A DNA stretch of 64,000 nt from Peromyscus leucopus. Its lineage: Eukaryota > Chordata > Mammalia > Rodentia > Cricetidae. Location: positions 58,709,334-58,773,333 of the forward strand of contig NC_051084.1 of the NCBI RefSeq assembly GCF_004664715.2. The letters are read 5' to 3'. The notes under the pieces were generated by a model. The model was not told the origin of the DNA, ran no database searches, and saw only the letters and a program-made list of their open reading frames with translations. The first letter of the stretch is position 1. Every line of letters starts with the position of its first letter. Shown one piece after another: positions 10,960-22,861 of the stretch. Made by a program: the position numbers and the translations under genes.

Positions 10960-11332
10960 CTGACTATCCCTCCATTGCTGTGATAAAACATGGTGACCAA
11001 GGCAGTCTGTAGAAGAAAGAGTTTATTTAGGCTTACGGTTCCAGAGGGTGAGTATCCATCATGGCAGGGAATTACAGCAGCAGGTGGTAGGCATGGCAAC
11101 AGAACCAGAGCGCTCATATCTTGAACCACAAGTAGGAAGCACAGAGGCACACTGGGAATGGTACTCAGCTTTGAAACCTCCAAGCGTACTGCCAGTGACA
11201 CACTTCCTGTAACTAAAGCCGCATCTCCTATTCCTCCCCAGATAGAGCCGTCAGCTGGAAACCAATTGTCCAAATGTCTGAGACCACGGGTGTCATCTCC
11301 TTCAGACCATCATAACCCCACCACAGATGATC
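10960..11332 (+). repeat. rodent medium-reiterated repeat (CTGTGATAAAACATGGTGACC family)
   Basis: The order ATTGCTGTGATAAAAC, GTTTATTTAGGCTTACGG, CCATCATGGCAGGG, AGCAGGTGG, ATCTTGAACCACAAG and CATCTCCTATTCCTCCCC matches a common rodent dispersed repeat. I am not sure of its database name. A sibling is at 24626. Confidence 0.65.
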
Positions 11333-12613
11333 ATCCAAGGAACATGCTAAGGCTGTGACAAATTTGACATATATACCAACCATCCCATTTTACCCCACAG
11401 ATACCCACAGCTCTGTGTCAATGAAAAATCATATATATTTCAAATAGACCCACCTGTATTGTCAGTGGAGGCAGGCAATCTCCACTTAGGCGGTTAGCTG
11501 TGCTTTTCAGTAATTAGGGTAAAAATTCTCTCCCTCTCTTGTGCCTCCGCTCTTCTTTTTCTTTTCCAACGAAGAGAAATTTATATAAATAACCCCATTG
11601 TGCACCCCAGGATTGGTAATGAGGCCATCCTGACTGAGACCTCCAGAAGTGACTCAGGGCAGGGCCTGGGCAGGGTCCCGGTGGGGCTGTGACCTGGGAC
11701 AACTTGTGAACTAAGGAGAAGTACAGTTATAGCTTCTGGCCACCTACACAGCCCATTCTTATCCCTGGTGGCATCCCATAACTACACAAGACAATAAAAC
11801 ACAAACACCAGTCCCTGTGCCAGGACCAGGCCTGTCCTAGATGTTTGGTCTATCCAATCATATGCAGGTATCTTGGAATTTGATGTGTAGCCCAACGCGG
11901 ACCCGAGTATCGGACTCTTCTGTGTGCTCTGCAGTCCAGCCCAGCATCTGTCCTGTTTAAATGTCCTTGTTAGGAAATAACGACAGTGTTGTCTCAGAAC
12001 CAATAACAGGGCATTAACTTTTCATTTTGATGAAGTCCTTAGAGTGGAAGAGGGAGACGCGTTAAAATGAGTGAATTCAGCAAACACTTTCAGGGAGTGG
12101 AGACCAGAGCCCTCTCCTAATGGCATTCCCTGGCTGAGGTCTGGCGAACAGGGGCACGGGCGCCACCTTGTGGGCACATGAATAAGTGTGGGATTCCAGG
12201 GAGAACAGGTGAGGAGGAGGTCTTCCCCGGGTGGAGGATCAGGAACGATCTCCCAGAGAAAGCCATTACTTGTACAGGGACTAAAAACTGGCTGCCAAAC
12301 ACAGGGAGGCAGGGAGACACTATACACTCGGGCTGAAGGTAGCACATGCCACTCTGGATGAGGCAGCAGAGGGCAGTGATGCAGGTTGACTAGTAGTTGT
12401 TGGTGGTTACAGCATTTAGAGTGGATAACTAGAGTGTCAGCCAGAACTTGAGTGGTTCTGGCTGCTCCGGGAACCCAGAGAGAGAGCACTACCTAAGTTT
12501 AACTTCTGAAGCCAGTGCAGAGAGGTGTGGTAGCCACAGCAACCAATCCACAAGCCCAAGAAAAACTGGCATCCGTGCCAGCCAGCTAGCCGTTGGTTTA
12601 ACCAGACAGAGCA
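11333..12613. other. no recognised feature
   Basis: Unique-looking DNA. The 155-codon minus-strand frame at 12022-12489 has no splice context and no family resemblance. Confidence 0.45.
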
Positions 12614-12621
12614 AAGACCTT

Positions 12622-12773
12622 CTTTCGAGACAGGGTTTCTCTGTGTACCCGCACTGACTGGCTGTCCTGGAACTCACTCTGTAGACCAGGCTGGCCTTGA
12701 ACTCACAGAGATCCGCCTGCCTCTGCCTCCCAAGTGCTGGGATTAAAGGTGTGTGCCACCACCACCTGGCCGG
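12622..12773 (-). mobile_element. B1 SINE
   Basis: Reverse orientation with TTCGAGACAGGGTTTCTCTG, CACAGAGATCCGCCTGCC and GGATTAAAGGTGTGTGCC. Possible duplication: aagacctt (12614-12621) and aagatctt (about 12778-12785). Confidence 0.93.
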
Positions 12774-12785
12774 AACGAAGATCTT

Positions 12786-13689
12786 AATTCTAACCATTTC
12801 CATGAATAAATGCTATACCTCTTTAACGGATCTGAGACATAAGTTGTATCTGCAGATGTCCTCTGGATAATGAGGGTGCTGAGAAAGAATGACATGTCTC
12901 CCCATGACTCGAGGAAAAAAAGGGGGGATTCTTTGAACTCCTGAGTGCGCCCAACAACCAAATGCATGCCTGCATTGCATGGACCCCTGCATTCACGGGG
13001 GGGGGGGGGGGGGGCGGCCAGCATCAGACAAACAGATTTAAGTGTTATAAATGGCCTTTGCTTTTGCAAGCTTGCATGCCTTTTGTTTGTTTGGTTTTTC
13101 AGCTGGGAGATTATAAAAATGAGCACATACCTGCTTCTGAACAACTCTTTAATGATCTTTTTTATGGTTCTGTTCTCCTATTGATCACTCTCTTCTTGGG
13201 GGTATTTAATCTAAAGCCGGGGCCAACATTTATCTCAACATGCCAGCCTGCATACTGAGCCTCTCGCAGAATGATAATGAGCATAGAGCTCGCAGAGAAA
13301 TGAAGTCCATGGGTCCAGAGTGGAGCTGGTGAGCTCTGAAGTTAGCAACTTTGGACTGAACTGAAGCAGGCAAATGCAGGCATAGAATCCGACACCAGCA
13401 GGCACATCTGTGTGTGTGTTCCCATCTGGATCCACCACCAGCCAGAGGGCAGGAGGTGCGACCCTCATCCATAGATCAGGAAACAGGTCATGTTCTGAGT
13501 TAGATCTCTACCATGTGCAGCCTCCTGATGCCCAAGTAGGTCCTGGGGGTCAGTGACCTGCCTACCCACAGCTCCCTGCATGGATCTGCCTGCTGAAATA
13601 ATCAAAGGGCTAACCTGATTCATCTAAACAAATCAGTTGACCTCTGAGTCACCTTCATTGTGTTTCTCGGTGAAGACACATAACATTGA
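12786..13689. other. no gene; one G-homopolymer
   Basis: Unique-looking DNA apart from the G run at 12997-13014. Confidence 0.5.
12997..13014 (+). repeat. (G)18 homopolymer
   Basis: Eighteen consecutive guanines, then CGGCC. It is prone to slippage and sequencing error, and compatible with G-quadruplex formation. Confidence 0.93.
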
Positions 13690-13895
13690 CGGGGTATTTA
13701 TGGTGTTCTGCTAGGTGCTTTTCTGCTACATCTTAAGAAGAATTTCATTTTCTCTGCAGAGAAAAAAAAATAGAGGCTCAGAGATCAAAGACGAGGGTCC
13801 ATTGGCTGAAAGTGGAGATGTGGGATTTGAAGCAAAGTGGGAAGCCTGCCTCTGTACCCACAAGGACATAACCGATTCCCTGCTCTTAATCACTT
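13690..13895 (+). mobile_element. MIR SINE
   Basis: Forward MIR order: GTGTTCTGCTAGGTGC, then AATAGAGGCTCAGAGATCAA, GGATTTGAAGC and GCCTGCCTCTGTACCC, ending CCCTGCTCTTAATC. Confidence 0.7.
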
Positions 13896-13939
13896 AATCC
13901 CCATACAAGTTACCGATTGCGTCTAGTATTAGGTTTATA

Positions 13940-14045
13940 TGTTGAAATGAGGAAGATGAAACTCGCAAAATGTTGAGTGAATTAAATGGGAAAGCACACA
14001 GAGCGCCTGAGAATGCCTGCTAAATGCTCAGCAAATAACATGTAA
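13940..14045 (-). mobile_element. MIR SINE fragment
   Basis: GAAATGAGGAAGATGAAACT, GAATTAAATGGG, AAAGCACACAGAGCGCCTGA and AAATGCTCAGCAAATAACAT correspond to the reverse MIR consensus. Confidence 0.55.
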
Positions 14046-16377
14046 TTATTGAGCTGGCTGGATTTCAAAGACATAAGGAAAATATAGGTTTCCCATATTC
14101 TTACTTCTGAATAAATGACTTATTGGATTGATACCCTCAAGGAATATTCTATTATATAAACAGAGCAGCTGGAGTTGAAGTGATATGTGCCCTGGAACCT
14201 GCCCCTCCACCTCCAGTCCCATGGATCCTCCCGCTTTACCACTGTCTTGCCCCGCCCCCTCACCAGCTGCACCAGAGTTAGTTCCCGGATTGTGAGCACC
14301 CAGATGTGCATAGCTGCTGGCCCATTTCCACTTCACACAGCCATGGCTGAGGTAATTTGTGAGCTGAGGTGCCCTGTGTGCATCTCTATAAAGCACCTTG
14401 CTCGGCAAATGGGTAACAAGTGAGCAGCAGGCTGCCATTTGACATACCACTTTGCCTGTAACACCGCCCTGCCCACAACAGCTGAAGTTCTCTCCTAGAG
14501 ACACACACGTACCTCCAGTGACAGTCACATTACATCAACCCAAGACTGAAGCCCTAAGTTGGTTTCTCAACCCTGGGCTAGCAGACACCACGAGACACAT
14601 GGATCCACTCTGAGAGCATTCCAGGACTTTCTACATCATACAGAGCTTGCATGCATGGAAAAGAGCCTGCTTGGATGACAGATGGCTCCAAAGGAGCAAG
14701 GAGGTCATTCTACTTTCTTATAACATTTCCACTCGGGAAGCAAGTAAATGTCTTGGTGTTGCCTGCTGCATTGGCTTTGGTGACCATTTGATTCAAGATG
14801 TCTCCCAGTTTTTTAGAGTGCTACCTACCAACAAAGGGTTTATCAAACCAATTAGCCCAAGAGGAATTCCTTACTGACAAGTAACAAGATGAAGCAGAGA
14901 GCCTACCCACAGGAGGAGAGCTCCAGGGAACTGCCCAGGGTCACCCCTTGGTCTCAGCTCTTACCATGTCCATGGCCATCATGTGCAAAAGCTTCCTAAA
15001 AGGCTCACCCAGCCGTGGGCAGGCAGGGGGCCCTCTGAGACAGGATAGCCCTCAGCCACTCTTATGTCAGGGACCAGGCGTTACAGTTTCTGTCCACATA
15101 GAGGCTGCCTTCCTGTCATGGGAAGGCAATGGAGGGAGTTTGAGTCACAGCAAGAAGTGTCCTCTGGCTGTGATGTGCAGGAACTTAGCAGTATGGCCAG
15201 TTATGCTGGAGACCAGGCTAGCTTAAGCTAGGGGGTTAATGAAGGTGTCTCTGCGAAGATGGCCTGCGTGCAGAGATCAGATGGATGGGGGGGGGGGGAC
15301 AGGACACACAGCCTTTCCGATAGCAGCATTGGTGGGTCTGTGAGGTGAGGTCAGGCTGTGGTGGGGGGACTGAAGGAAATAGGACCCTGAGATCTAGCAG
15401 AGAGGGCAAGGCTAATAAAACAGGAAGTAGCAGGCAGGTGAGACCCTGCCAGTGGAGGCAAGAGTGGCCTCTGAATACCTGTGAGCAAAGGGTCACCAAG
15501 AATCCAGTTTTAAGGATCACTTCTGCTTCTGCTCTGGGGTAAAGGAGGGACCACGGAGGGCCAAAGCCTTCTGAGATGGGGCAGGAAGCCTGAGCAGGCG
15601 CTATGACTGACTTCTTCACTGCCAGTCACTCCAGACTCCACAGCCCTCCACCAGGACAGTGTCCCCACCATGCACCCACTCAGACCCGTCAGTCAGGTCA
15701 CGGCATTCTCCCCTCCACTGTGCACACTCCCAAGCCTGCACAGCTGGTCTTCTGGCTAACGGGCAGCTCTAACTACCCACAGGGGACCTGTTTTCTAAAT
15801 GTAAATTACAACGCAAAGGATAATACAAACTACATCAGTTAAAGCCAAACCAAACTTAGATTTAACACGTCGGTTAGCACATCACACAACAGAAAAGGCG
15901 TTACCATCTAAATGTCTGCTGACTTATGACCACAAAATGAAATGGCTCCTTCAAATGTTACGTCCCTGATGACTGTGGTATTTAAGGCCACCTCTCACCT
16001 CCTAACTTCCCACCCTGCTTCACCTCCCCAGATGGCCGCAGAGGCCCAGTCTCAGCTACCATTTACATTGTACCTGCAGACATACTTCTAATCACACTAG
16101 TCACCTATGTGAAATATGCCAGACTCTCCACAAACCACGGAGGATCGGACCCATCACCACTCAGTCCTGACAATGTGACCCCGGCCCTTCCCCTAAGGAT
16201 GACTCATGTGCCATCTATTGTTCCCAAAATGTGCCCCATTGAGATTGATCCCTGTTTGCGCTGGGCTAGCGGAAGAAGGTGACTGTCAAGTGTCCCCTCT
16301 TCCTCTACACCTGTCCTGAGTCTGGCCCAACAGCCATTCTGTGTACTCTAAACTTAACTCCAAACATACTTGCTTTT
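14046..16377. other. no recognised feature
   Basis: The longest repeat-free stretch below the exon. I looked for the next B3GAT2 exon and saw none. A G10 run lies near 15289. Confidence 0.45.
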
Positions 16378-16475
16378 CTTTGTTTTTTTTTTTCAGCCCT
16401 TGTAATTAAGTTGTCCATTCATTCATTCATTCATTCATTCACTCATTCACTTACTTATTTATTTACTTATTATTT
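16378..16475. repeat. T-run and (ATTC)n/(TTAC)n tetranucleotide
   Basis: A T-rich run is followed by five to six CATT units and interrupted TTAC/TTAT units. Confidence 0.88.
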
Positions 16476-16646
16476 TAACTAATGCCATCTTTCACCCAGA
16501 AGTAAGAGGTGATCCTGCCAGGAGAACTGGTCCATCGACTCCTAGTACGCTCACCCCAATTCCCTCGCCTTTAGACTTTCAAAACCTTCCCTTCCCTCCT
16601 CCTCTCACTCCTCCTGTACCCTCGCCCCCAGCCCCCAACCCCGCTG

Positions 16647-16781
16647 TTTGAGACAGTATCTCCTACAGTTCAGACTAGCCTCAAACTTGCTACATAGTCA
16701 AAGTTGGCCTTGAACTTCTGAGCCTCCTGACTCCATCTCCCAAGTGATGGGATTACATGCATGTTCTACCATGCCTAACTG
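16647..16781 (-). mobile_element. B1-like SINE, old
   Basis: Reverse orientation TTTGAGACAGTATCTCC, GCCTCAAACTTGCTAC, TTGGCCTTGAACTTC and GATGGGATTACATGCATG. Diverged, possibly part of a B4. Confidence 0.78.
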
Positions 16782-16806
16782 AGAGAGAGAGAGAGAGCGT
16801 GCACAA

Positions 16807-16857
<51 letters not shown>
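16782..16857. repeat. (GA)n then (CA)n compound microsatellite
   Basis: A short GAGAGA tract (16782-16798), then about 24 CA units (16808-16856). Confidence 0.95.
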
Positions 16858-16989
16858 TGGGGGAGGAAGAGGGAAAGAAACGATATTTTCCTGCTCTCGA
16901 AACTGCCACCACCGTTCCAGCCCCACACCCATTCCCCACCCACTTCCCCTAAAGGTCTAGGATGGGCCTCAGAGTCCAGGAACTCTGTC

Positions 16990-17960
16990 ACCTAGGAAGA
17001 TAAGCCCAATGGTCAGAAAAAGTTAAGTGTCCATGGAAACTACAGTGCGAACAAACTCAATTCCTAAAACCAGAACTTGCCCTAAGTAACATGACCGGAG
17101 TTGAAAGGACCTCAGGGGTCATCCTATTCTTGTGTCTCCCAGTGACATCTCATCTAGACCTTCTTGGCTCCACACACCCACAACACCTGATACCCCTGTC
17201 CTGCCCAAACCTCTCCACTTCTTTCACAGACCAAACATTGCTGTCTGCTCTACTGGAAGCCAACTTTCCTCTACGCTGCTGACAGTTCATTCTTACCGAG
17301 TTTAGCCCCTTTATACTGTTTGTGTTCCTGGCTCTCAAGCTCAAAATTCATCATCAACCACAACATGAAGTGTTTAACTGCCAGAAGCACCATTTATTTC
17401 CCCGTCCTTTCTCTCAGCCACCACGTTCACGGGTGCACCCCAGGACCTTCATCTTCTCTGGTCCTGTCTCCCAGGATGCAATCCCAGGCAGCTGTCACTC
17501 TCCCTTAATGAACCTCTCCTTTCTAAGGATTTCCACATACCCATGGTCATTGGACTCCAGGGAATTCAGAGAACTTGCAGATATCTACGAAGCCATTCCT
17601 ATAAGTCATGCGTGAGGAAACACTCCATGGTTACATCTCACTTGTGTCAGTCACGAAACATCTAAAACATCAGTAGTGAACCTGGGATATCACTTCATGG
17701 ACCTCCGCTTTTGTGTACAAACACATTCATGCAGTAGACTCAGGAGCCACACTTGGCCTGGGAATCCCCAAAGTGTGGCTTGTGTCTGTCTCAAACCCTC
17801 AAACTTGTGGAATGTACACCAACTTCAGCTGATGAGCGCCAGAATTGTAGCACATGCTGGTGGGTTTTTACCAGAATAGTGTCCACTGCATCCCAGTCAC
17901 TCACCTAGGAACTGTACCTGGCGTTATTAACTGAGCACAGTGCCCTGCTTGCAGCCTCTT
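16990..17960. other. no recognised feature
   Basis: Unique-looking DNA without a supported exon. Confidence 0.4.
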
Positions 17961-17968
17961 AGAGTTAT

Positions 17969-18336
17969 TGCTGTGGGATGGTCTGTATGTCAAATTACTC
18001 TGACTGGTCAATAAATAAAACACTGATTGGCCAGTGGCTAGGCAGGAAGTATAGGTGGGACTAACAGAGAAGAGAACTGAGAGAACAGGAAGGTGGAAGG
18101 AGACACTGCCAGCCACCGCCAGGACAAGCAGCATGTAAAGATACCGGTAAGCCACAAGCCACGTGGCAAGGTATAGATTTATAGAAATGGATCAATTTAA
18201 GATATAAGAACAGTTAACAAGAAGCCTGCCACGGCCATACAGTTTATAAGTAATATAAGTGTCTGAGTGATTATTTTATGCGTGGGTTGTGGGACTGCAG
18301 GGCTTGGTGGGACCTGGAGAGAAAACTCCAGCTACA
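17969..18336. mobile_element. solo LTR, family A, with perfect 6-bp duplication
   Basis: A 368-bp element starting TGCTGTGGGATGG and ending CTCCAGCTACA, flanked by agttat at 17963-17968 and 18337-18342. TG...CA ends plus a 6-bp duplication indicate a class II LTR left after recombination. It contains CAATAAATAAAAC, GATTGGCCAGTGG and AAAGATACCGGTAAGCCAC. A close relative in the same orientation is at 27080. Confidence 0.87.
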
Positions 18337-18342
18337 AGTTAT

Positions 18343-18886
18343 TGCTAAAGTACATGCAAACATTAAGAATTTAGCATAAATATGATAAAAATATATTTAT
18401 GAAAAATTGTTAATATAAAAAGGACATGTAAACAAGTGTATGTAAAAAAATAATTCAGTGTAAGGCTCTCAGCATCAAGTTCTGACATTAAGCAAATCTG
18501 GACCCCTGGCTGGGCTTCAAATCACCTTCAGCTCAGCTCTTTCAGGCTATGTTTGTTGCTGACATTTCTGTGGAAGTGGCCAACATGAGACTGTCACTTG
18601 AAAGTAATTCCCTGCCCACAAAGCAGGGCTAAAAACGTGGCCTGGGCTGCCTCTCTTTGAGTCAGTTGTCAGATGCCAGAGTTATTCTGGGAATAGAAGC
18701 CGGAGGCACAGCCCAGTAGAAATACTCCAGGGTTGCCTGTGGGCTTGGCAGAGCACTGGACACCTGAAACCAACAGCAAGCCACAGCGGAGTTTCCTCCA
18801 GTGCCTTCCCTCCATCTCCTCGGGATGTTAACTTAAGGAGTGATGATTAGGAAGTTTTGGGAAATGCCCTCATGGATCAAATCCAT
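18343..18886. other. no recognised feature
   Basis: AT-rich at first, then unique-looking DNA. No exon. Confidence 0.4.
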
Positions 18887-18972
18887 TTTTTTTTTCCAGA
18901 GTTGAGGGCCAAACCCAGGGCCTTGCACTTGCTAGGCAAGTGCTCTACCACTGAGCTAAATCCCTCACCCTG
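18887..18972 (-). mobile_element. ID SINE
   Basis: Reverse orientation: T-run, CCAAACCCAGGGCCTTGCAC, then GGCAAGTGCTCTACCACTGA and GCTAAATCCCTCACCC. This is the tRNA-Ala-like head with recognisable A and B boxes. Confidence 0.9.
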
Positions 18973-19272
18973 CCAAATCCAATCCTTACATCTCTCATTA
19001 ACATTGTGCACTCAATGATAACTTCAAAGCAGTGTCTCGTGTTATCTGACAGCAGCTTTTTAGCATCGGGAAAGTCCAGTATAACAATAAAAAGGGAGTC
19101 CAAATGCTGTATAAATGACACCAGGCAGAAGCACCGCTCTTTTGTGTCTGGAACTCACATGAACTTCAGTGATGGGCTTCACAGAAACACCAACAGGTTG
19201 GGTTCTGAGGACTGCTGCCTAGCATGTTCTAACCCCCAAAGCAAGACTGTACACAACTGTTACATGTTTTAC

Positions 19273-19441
19273 GTTTTTTTGTTTTTGTTGTTTTTGGTTT
19301 TTCGAGACAGGGTTTCTCTGTGTAGCTTTGCTATTTTCCTGGAATTCACTTGGTAGCCCAGGCTGGCCTCAAACTCACAGAGATCTGCCTGGCTCTGCCT
19401 CCAGAGTGCTGGGATTAAAGGAGTGCACTACCGCCCACCCG
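19273..19441 (-). mobile_element. B1 SINE
   Basis: Reverse orientation with a G-interrupted T tail, TTCGAGACAGGGTTTCTCTG, TGGTAGCCCAGGCTGG and GGATTAAAGGAGTGC. The middle segment TAGCTTTGCTATTTTCCTGG is typical of cricetid B1s. Confidence 0.94.
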
Positions 19442-19967
19442 GGGATTCACATTTTCTTAACTGGCTTTATAAATATTAGAGAGACCCAAACTCTCACATT
19501 CCACCATCACAGAGCCATTTGAACACAATGCGCTGCAGGATGTGCCCTTTGGCTTTCTTCTCTCACTCCAGATATTCTCATTCACACATATTTATTCACT
19601 CACTCGCATATCCATTCTCTCCTCTCCCTTCATTTCTGTCTCTCCCTCCCCTCCCCCACCACCTCTCTCCTCCCACCCCTTCACCCTTTCTCTCCATGCT
19701 AATGTAAAATCGAGGGGGGACGCACCACATGGATCCAAGGGCCTGAGAATTCTGCTCCCTGTACCCGTGGAGACTACATAATCAAACTCTAATCCAAGAT
19801 GAGCATTTTGAAGTTTCAGAATGAGGGCAGACTTCTTCAGATCTAGATGCATTATCTTACCAACCAGATCACCTGCAGTTCTGGGCTTCCCAAAATACCA
19901 ATCATGCACTGAAAACCAAGATGCAAAGCAAATGCAAATGGGGAGTGAAGCTTTTTTGAGGGTGACA
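19442..19967. other. no gene; pyrimidine-rich block
   Basis: Mostly unique. 19612-19695 is a CT/CCTCC-rich low-complexity tract. Confidence 0.45.
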
Positions 19968-20431
19968 TGTTGTTGTTGGTTTTACTCTTTTGGGGGACCC
20001 ACCACCCAGCTCCCAAATAAATCACCCACGGAGTCTTATTCTTACTTATGAATGCCCGGCCTTAGCTTGGCTTAGCTTCTAGACAGCTTTTCTTAAATTA
20101 TTTCATTTACCTTTTGCCTCTGGGCTTTACCCTTTTCTTCTATTATCTTACTTTCACTCTTACTCCGAGCTGGCTGTGTAGCTGGGTGGCTGGCCCCTTG
20201 TGTCCTCCTCTTTCTCTCCCTCTTTCTCCTTTTTCTCCCAGATTTCTCCTTCTATTTATCCTCTCTGCCTACCAGCCCCACCTATCCTTTCTCCTGCCTA
20301 GCTATTGGCCGTTCAGTTCTTTATTAGACCAATCAGGCATTTTAGACAGGCACAGTAACACAGCTTCACAGAGTTAAACAAATGCAACATTAAAAAAAAA
20401 GTAACACACCTTAAAATAATATTCTACAACA
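19968..20431 (-). mobile_element. solo LTR, family B, with 6-bp duplication
   Basis: A 464-bp element; read on the minus strand it starts TGTTGTAGAATATT and ends CCAACAACAACA. Plus-strand flanks are gtgaca (19962-19967) and ttgaca (20432-20437), 5 of 6 matching. It contains CTAATAAAGAACTGAACGGC and GCTAGGCAGGAG on the minus strand. The copy at 52759 is the same family in the other direction. Confidence 0.84.
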
Positions 20432-20437
20432 TTGACA

Positions 20438-21104
20438 CTGCATTCCTATTTTAAAGTAAGACTACCAAGAAAACAACTAGATCATACTTTGTTATGATAT
20501 GCATGTTTCATTGTGACTTGAAAATGTATTGAGATGTGCAGAAAAATCCAAATAATGACTATGTCATAGAGAAAAAAACAATCCCCATAGTATTCAGCAG
20601 TGAGAACATCTCTCAGGTCTTGCAATGAGAGCCCACTACGCACAAACCCATATGCCTTCCTTGAATTTCAGAAATATCAATTTGGAAACAAATGCTAGGA
20701 ATTATCCAAGCTGCTCCTGCCTTGACACTGATCATACAAGACAATGTGTATCCTGAAAACTTTCTGGGGAGTGGCCCTGAAACAGGCTCCAGGGAAGTTC
20801 AGAGCCAAAGGTCTGTTAGCTGGCTTCTGTAGCAATCCTGGGTCCTCACTTGGGTGTCCAGCGCCGCCTCCTCTCCTTTTGTTTACCAAGGTGTGACACT
20901 GGGGGAAGGCAGGCAGTGGCCTTTCTCACCACAGGAGGACACTGCATCCCAAACAAGTAGAAGGACAAATGTTCTGCTCTAGCTTATATCATAGTCAACA
21001 AAGATGCTCAATTTCCAAACATGCATGATGTTTAGCCTTGTAGTTTCAGAGCCATGGATGGGACTGGATGGGAAAGGACTCTTCTATGAACCCTCAGGAT
21101 CAAG
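20438..21104. other. no recognised feature
   Basis: Unique-looking intronic DNA. Confidence 0.45.
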
Positions 21105-21640
21105 TAACTGACTGTGGATGCCCAACCCCAAATGATATATCTGCAGTGCAACCCGACACCTAAGAGAAAATTGCAGAAGAAGGGGCAAAGAAAAGATAGC
21201 CAGAGCCAAAGGCCCGGATTGCCTGCTATTAGAGTTTTCCCTGGACATGGCGGGGAAAATGGACCTGTGAACTCTCAACAATATAGTTGCCTGAACAAGA
21301 CCAACAATGATGATAACACCAGCTGACATGACAATGTAGATGGAAGAATTCCATGTGGCTCCACACCAAAGTTTCCTCATTGATTGTCCAAACCCTGATC
21401 CTCAGTCCAGGGCATATGTACATACAGGCAATGCTAAATGGACTTGGTATGTTGTATATTCATGTCTGCATATATGTGCATATGTATATACATGTAACGA
21501 AAATTAAAGAAGTGGTCATGAATTGGGGGCCACTGGAGGAGCTGGAGGGGACAAAGGAAGTTGGGGGCCACTGGAGGAGCTGGAGGGGACAAAGGAAGGG
21601 GAGGGAATGACATGGATGAAGTTCTCAAAAATTTTATGTC
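21105..21640 (+). mobile_element. rodent L1 3' untranslated region
   Basis: Landmarks in L1 3' end order: GATATATCTGCAGTGCAAC, GAACAAGACCAACAATGATG, ACACCAGCTGACATGACAAT, GCAATGCTAAATGGACTTGG, then GAAGTTCTCAAAAATTTTA. It contains a 38-bp duplication. The element is much younger than the 23.6-29.1 kb block. Confidence 0.75.
21523..21598 (+). repeat. exact 38-bp tandem duplication
   Basis: 21523-21560 and 21561-21598 are identical, each starting TTGGGGGCCACTGGAGGAGC and ending GGGACAAAGGAAG. It lies within the L1 3' region. Confidence 0.96.
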
Positions 21641-22861
21641 ACACACAAAGGAAGGAAGAATCCTCAGGCTCACCCAAGTATGGCTCTCCTGCTTCCTAAT
21701 TGCTCCAGGTAAATGCTTTAGCTGAAGTGCCAGCATAGTTTTGGGGCTTTAAGAACTAAACCCAAGGTTATGGAGAGATCAAGGCATGGAGAGTAGATCT
21801 GAGCCACGGGGCAGGAACAAGGGATCTAGACTAGCTGAGGGGTCAGAGACCACAGAAAATATCCTCAAATTTATGCTCTTTTGTAGCATGTAAAATACGG
21901 ACCAAAAGTCATTTTCTTTTCCCATGATGCCTTGTGACAGATACACCATGCAGCCATCTGTGAGATCATCCTCAATTTCTAATACTCTTTACAATCTTAT
22001 TCCCTCAAAAATTTTTAGTAGCAGAATAAAAGCAGCAAGTCCAGTTTAGAGCAGAGTATTTGTACCAACAGAAATTTTGAGCACAGAGGTTCTGACTGTG
22101 GGTGGGAAATACACACGAAAGAACTGGGAGAGCCCCGGCTGACCGACAGTGCTGGGAAAGGACGCGATCAATTCTGAATCTTTCCGACTTTCATCTGGTC
22201 AGTTGTAGATGGCAGTGACTGCCTTCCATCTAAGCCTCATGCTCCGAACCCCATCCCAGCATGAGTCCCTTCGTGATAAAGCAATATTTGAAAACTTATG
22301 GTTTACACAGCTCTAATTTGACTCGGTTGGTTGGCCAGCATATAAAACCTTTAAAATACAGTTCTATTCAACCAGCAATGCATATGTAGAAAACCAGAAT
22401 CCAATTTTAGGTTTTAGCTATTTATTAATAAACCACTAAATTTGCCAATAAACTTTAAAATGACTTGTCAACTTTAATTCATTACTAAATTTATCAATAA
22501 ACATGATATATTGTAACACATCAACCAGCCTTCTAGATAGAGGCACCAAAAGGTTTTAGCTGAGAGACTCGAGAGAGGTAGGAGCCATGACTCCATTATT
22601 CTAAATCCTTCATGCCCAACTCAATACTGATACAGGAACGTTTTTCAGATAAAAGGATAGAAAGGGATGACTATTTTCTAACCATGTCCAAAATCAATTT
22701 CAACTTAAACTGTCAAAGAGCCTAGTTTGAATATTCAAATATGTCCTCTGATGAATGAGGTACATTCCAGAGCTTTATGCAACTTGGTCCTTTAAAGCTT
22801 CCCTCTAGGAGCATCCTAAGTCTCACCCAACAGGATCAAACGCCCCATGCATACTGCTCAC
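21641..22861. other. intron next to the exon donor, no other feature
   Basis: AT-rich unique DNA around 22310-22760, with repeated TTTATCAATAAAC-like motifs. No second exon is visible. Confidence 0.5.

Larger units (their letters stand above)
1..22861 (-). other. B3GAT2: intron downstream of the B3GAT2 exon (partial)
   Basis: This stretch follows the GT donor at 22860-22861 on the minus strand and runs off the window. I looked for the next expected exon, which should start with the rest of a glycine codon and then FAVSLQ, and did not find it. Intron identity therefore rests on the gene model. It holds SINEs, L1 pieces, LTRs and microsatellites listed separately. Confidence 0.75.

Noticed and set aside
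10752..11273. 173-codon minus-strand frame
   Set aside because: It overlaps a medium-reiterated repeat and unique intron, with no recognisable domain and no splice context.
17901..18155. Minus-strand frame sharing MAYRYLYMLLV with another frame at 27032-27274, resembling a conserved small protein family
   Set aside because: Both frames lie in or overlap the two copies of the family A LTR, so the similarity comes from the shared repeat.
18887..18972. Possible tRNA gene (tRNA-like A and B boxes)
   Set aside because: The sequence is an ID SINE with a T-run tail. It cannot fold as a complete mature tRNA and is a retroposed copy.
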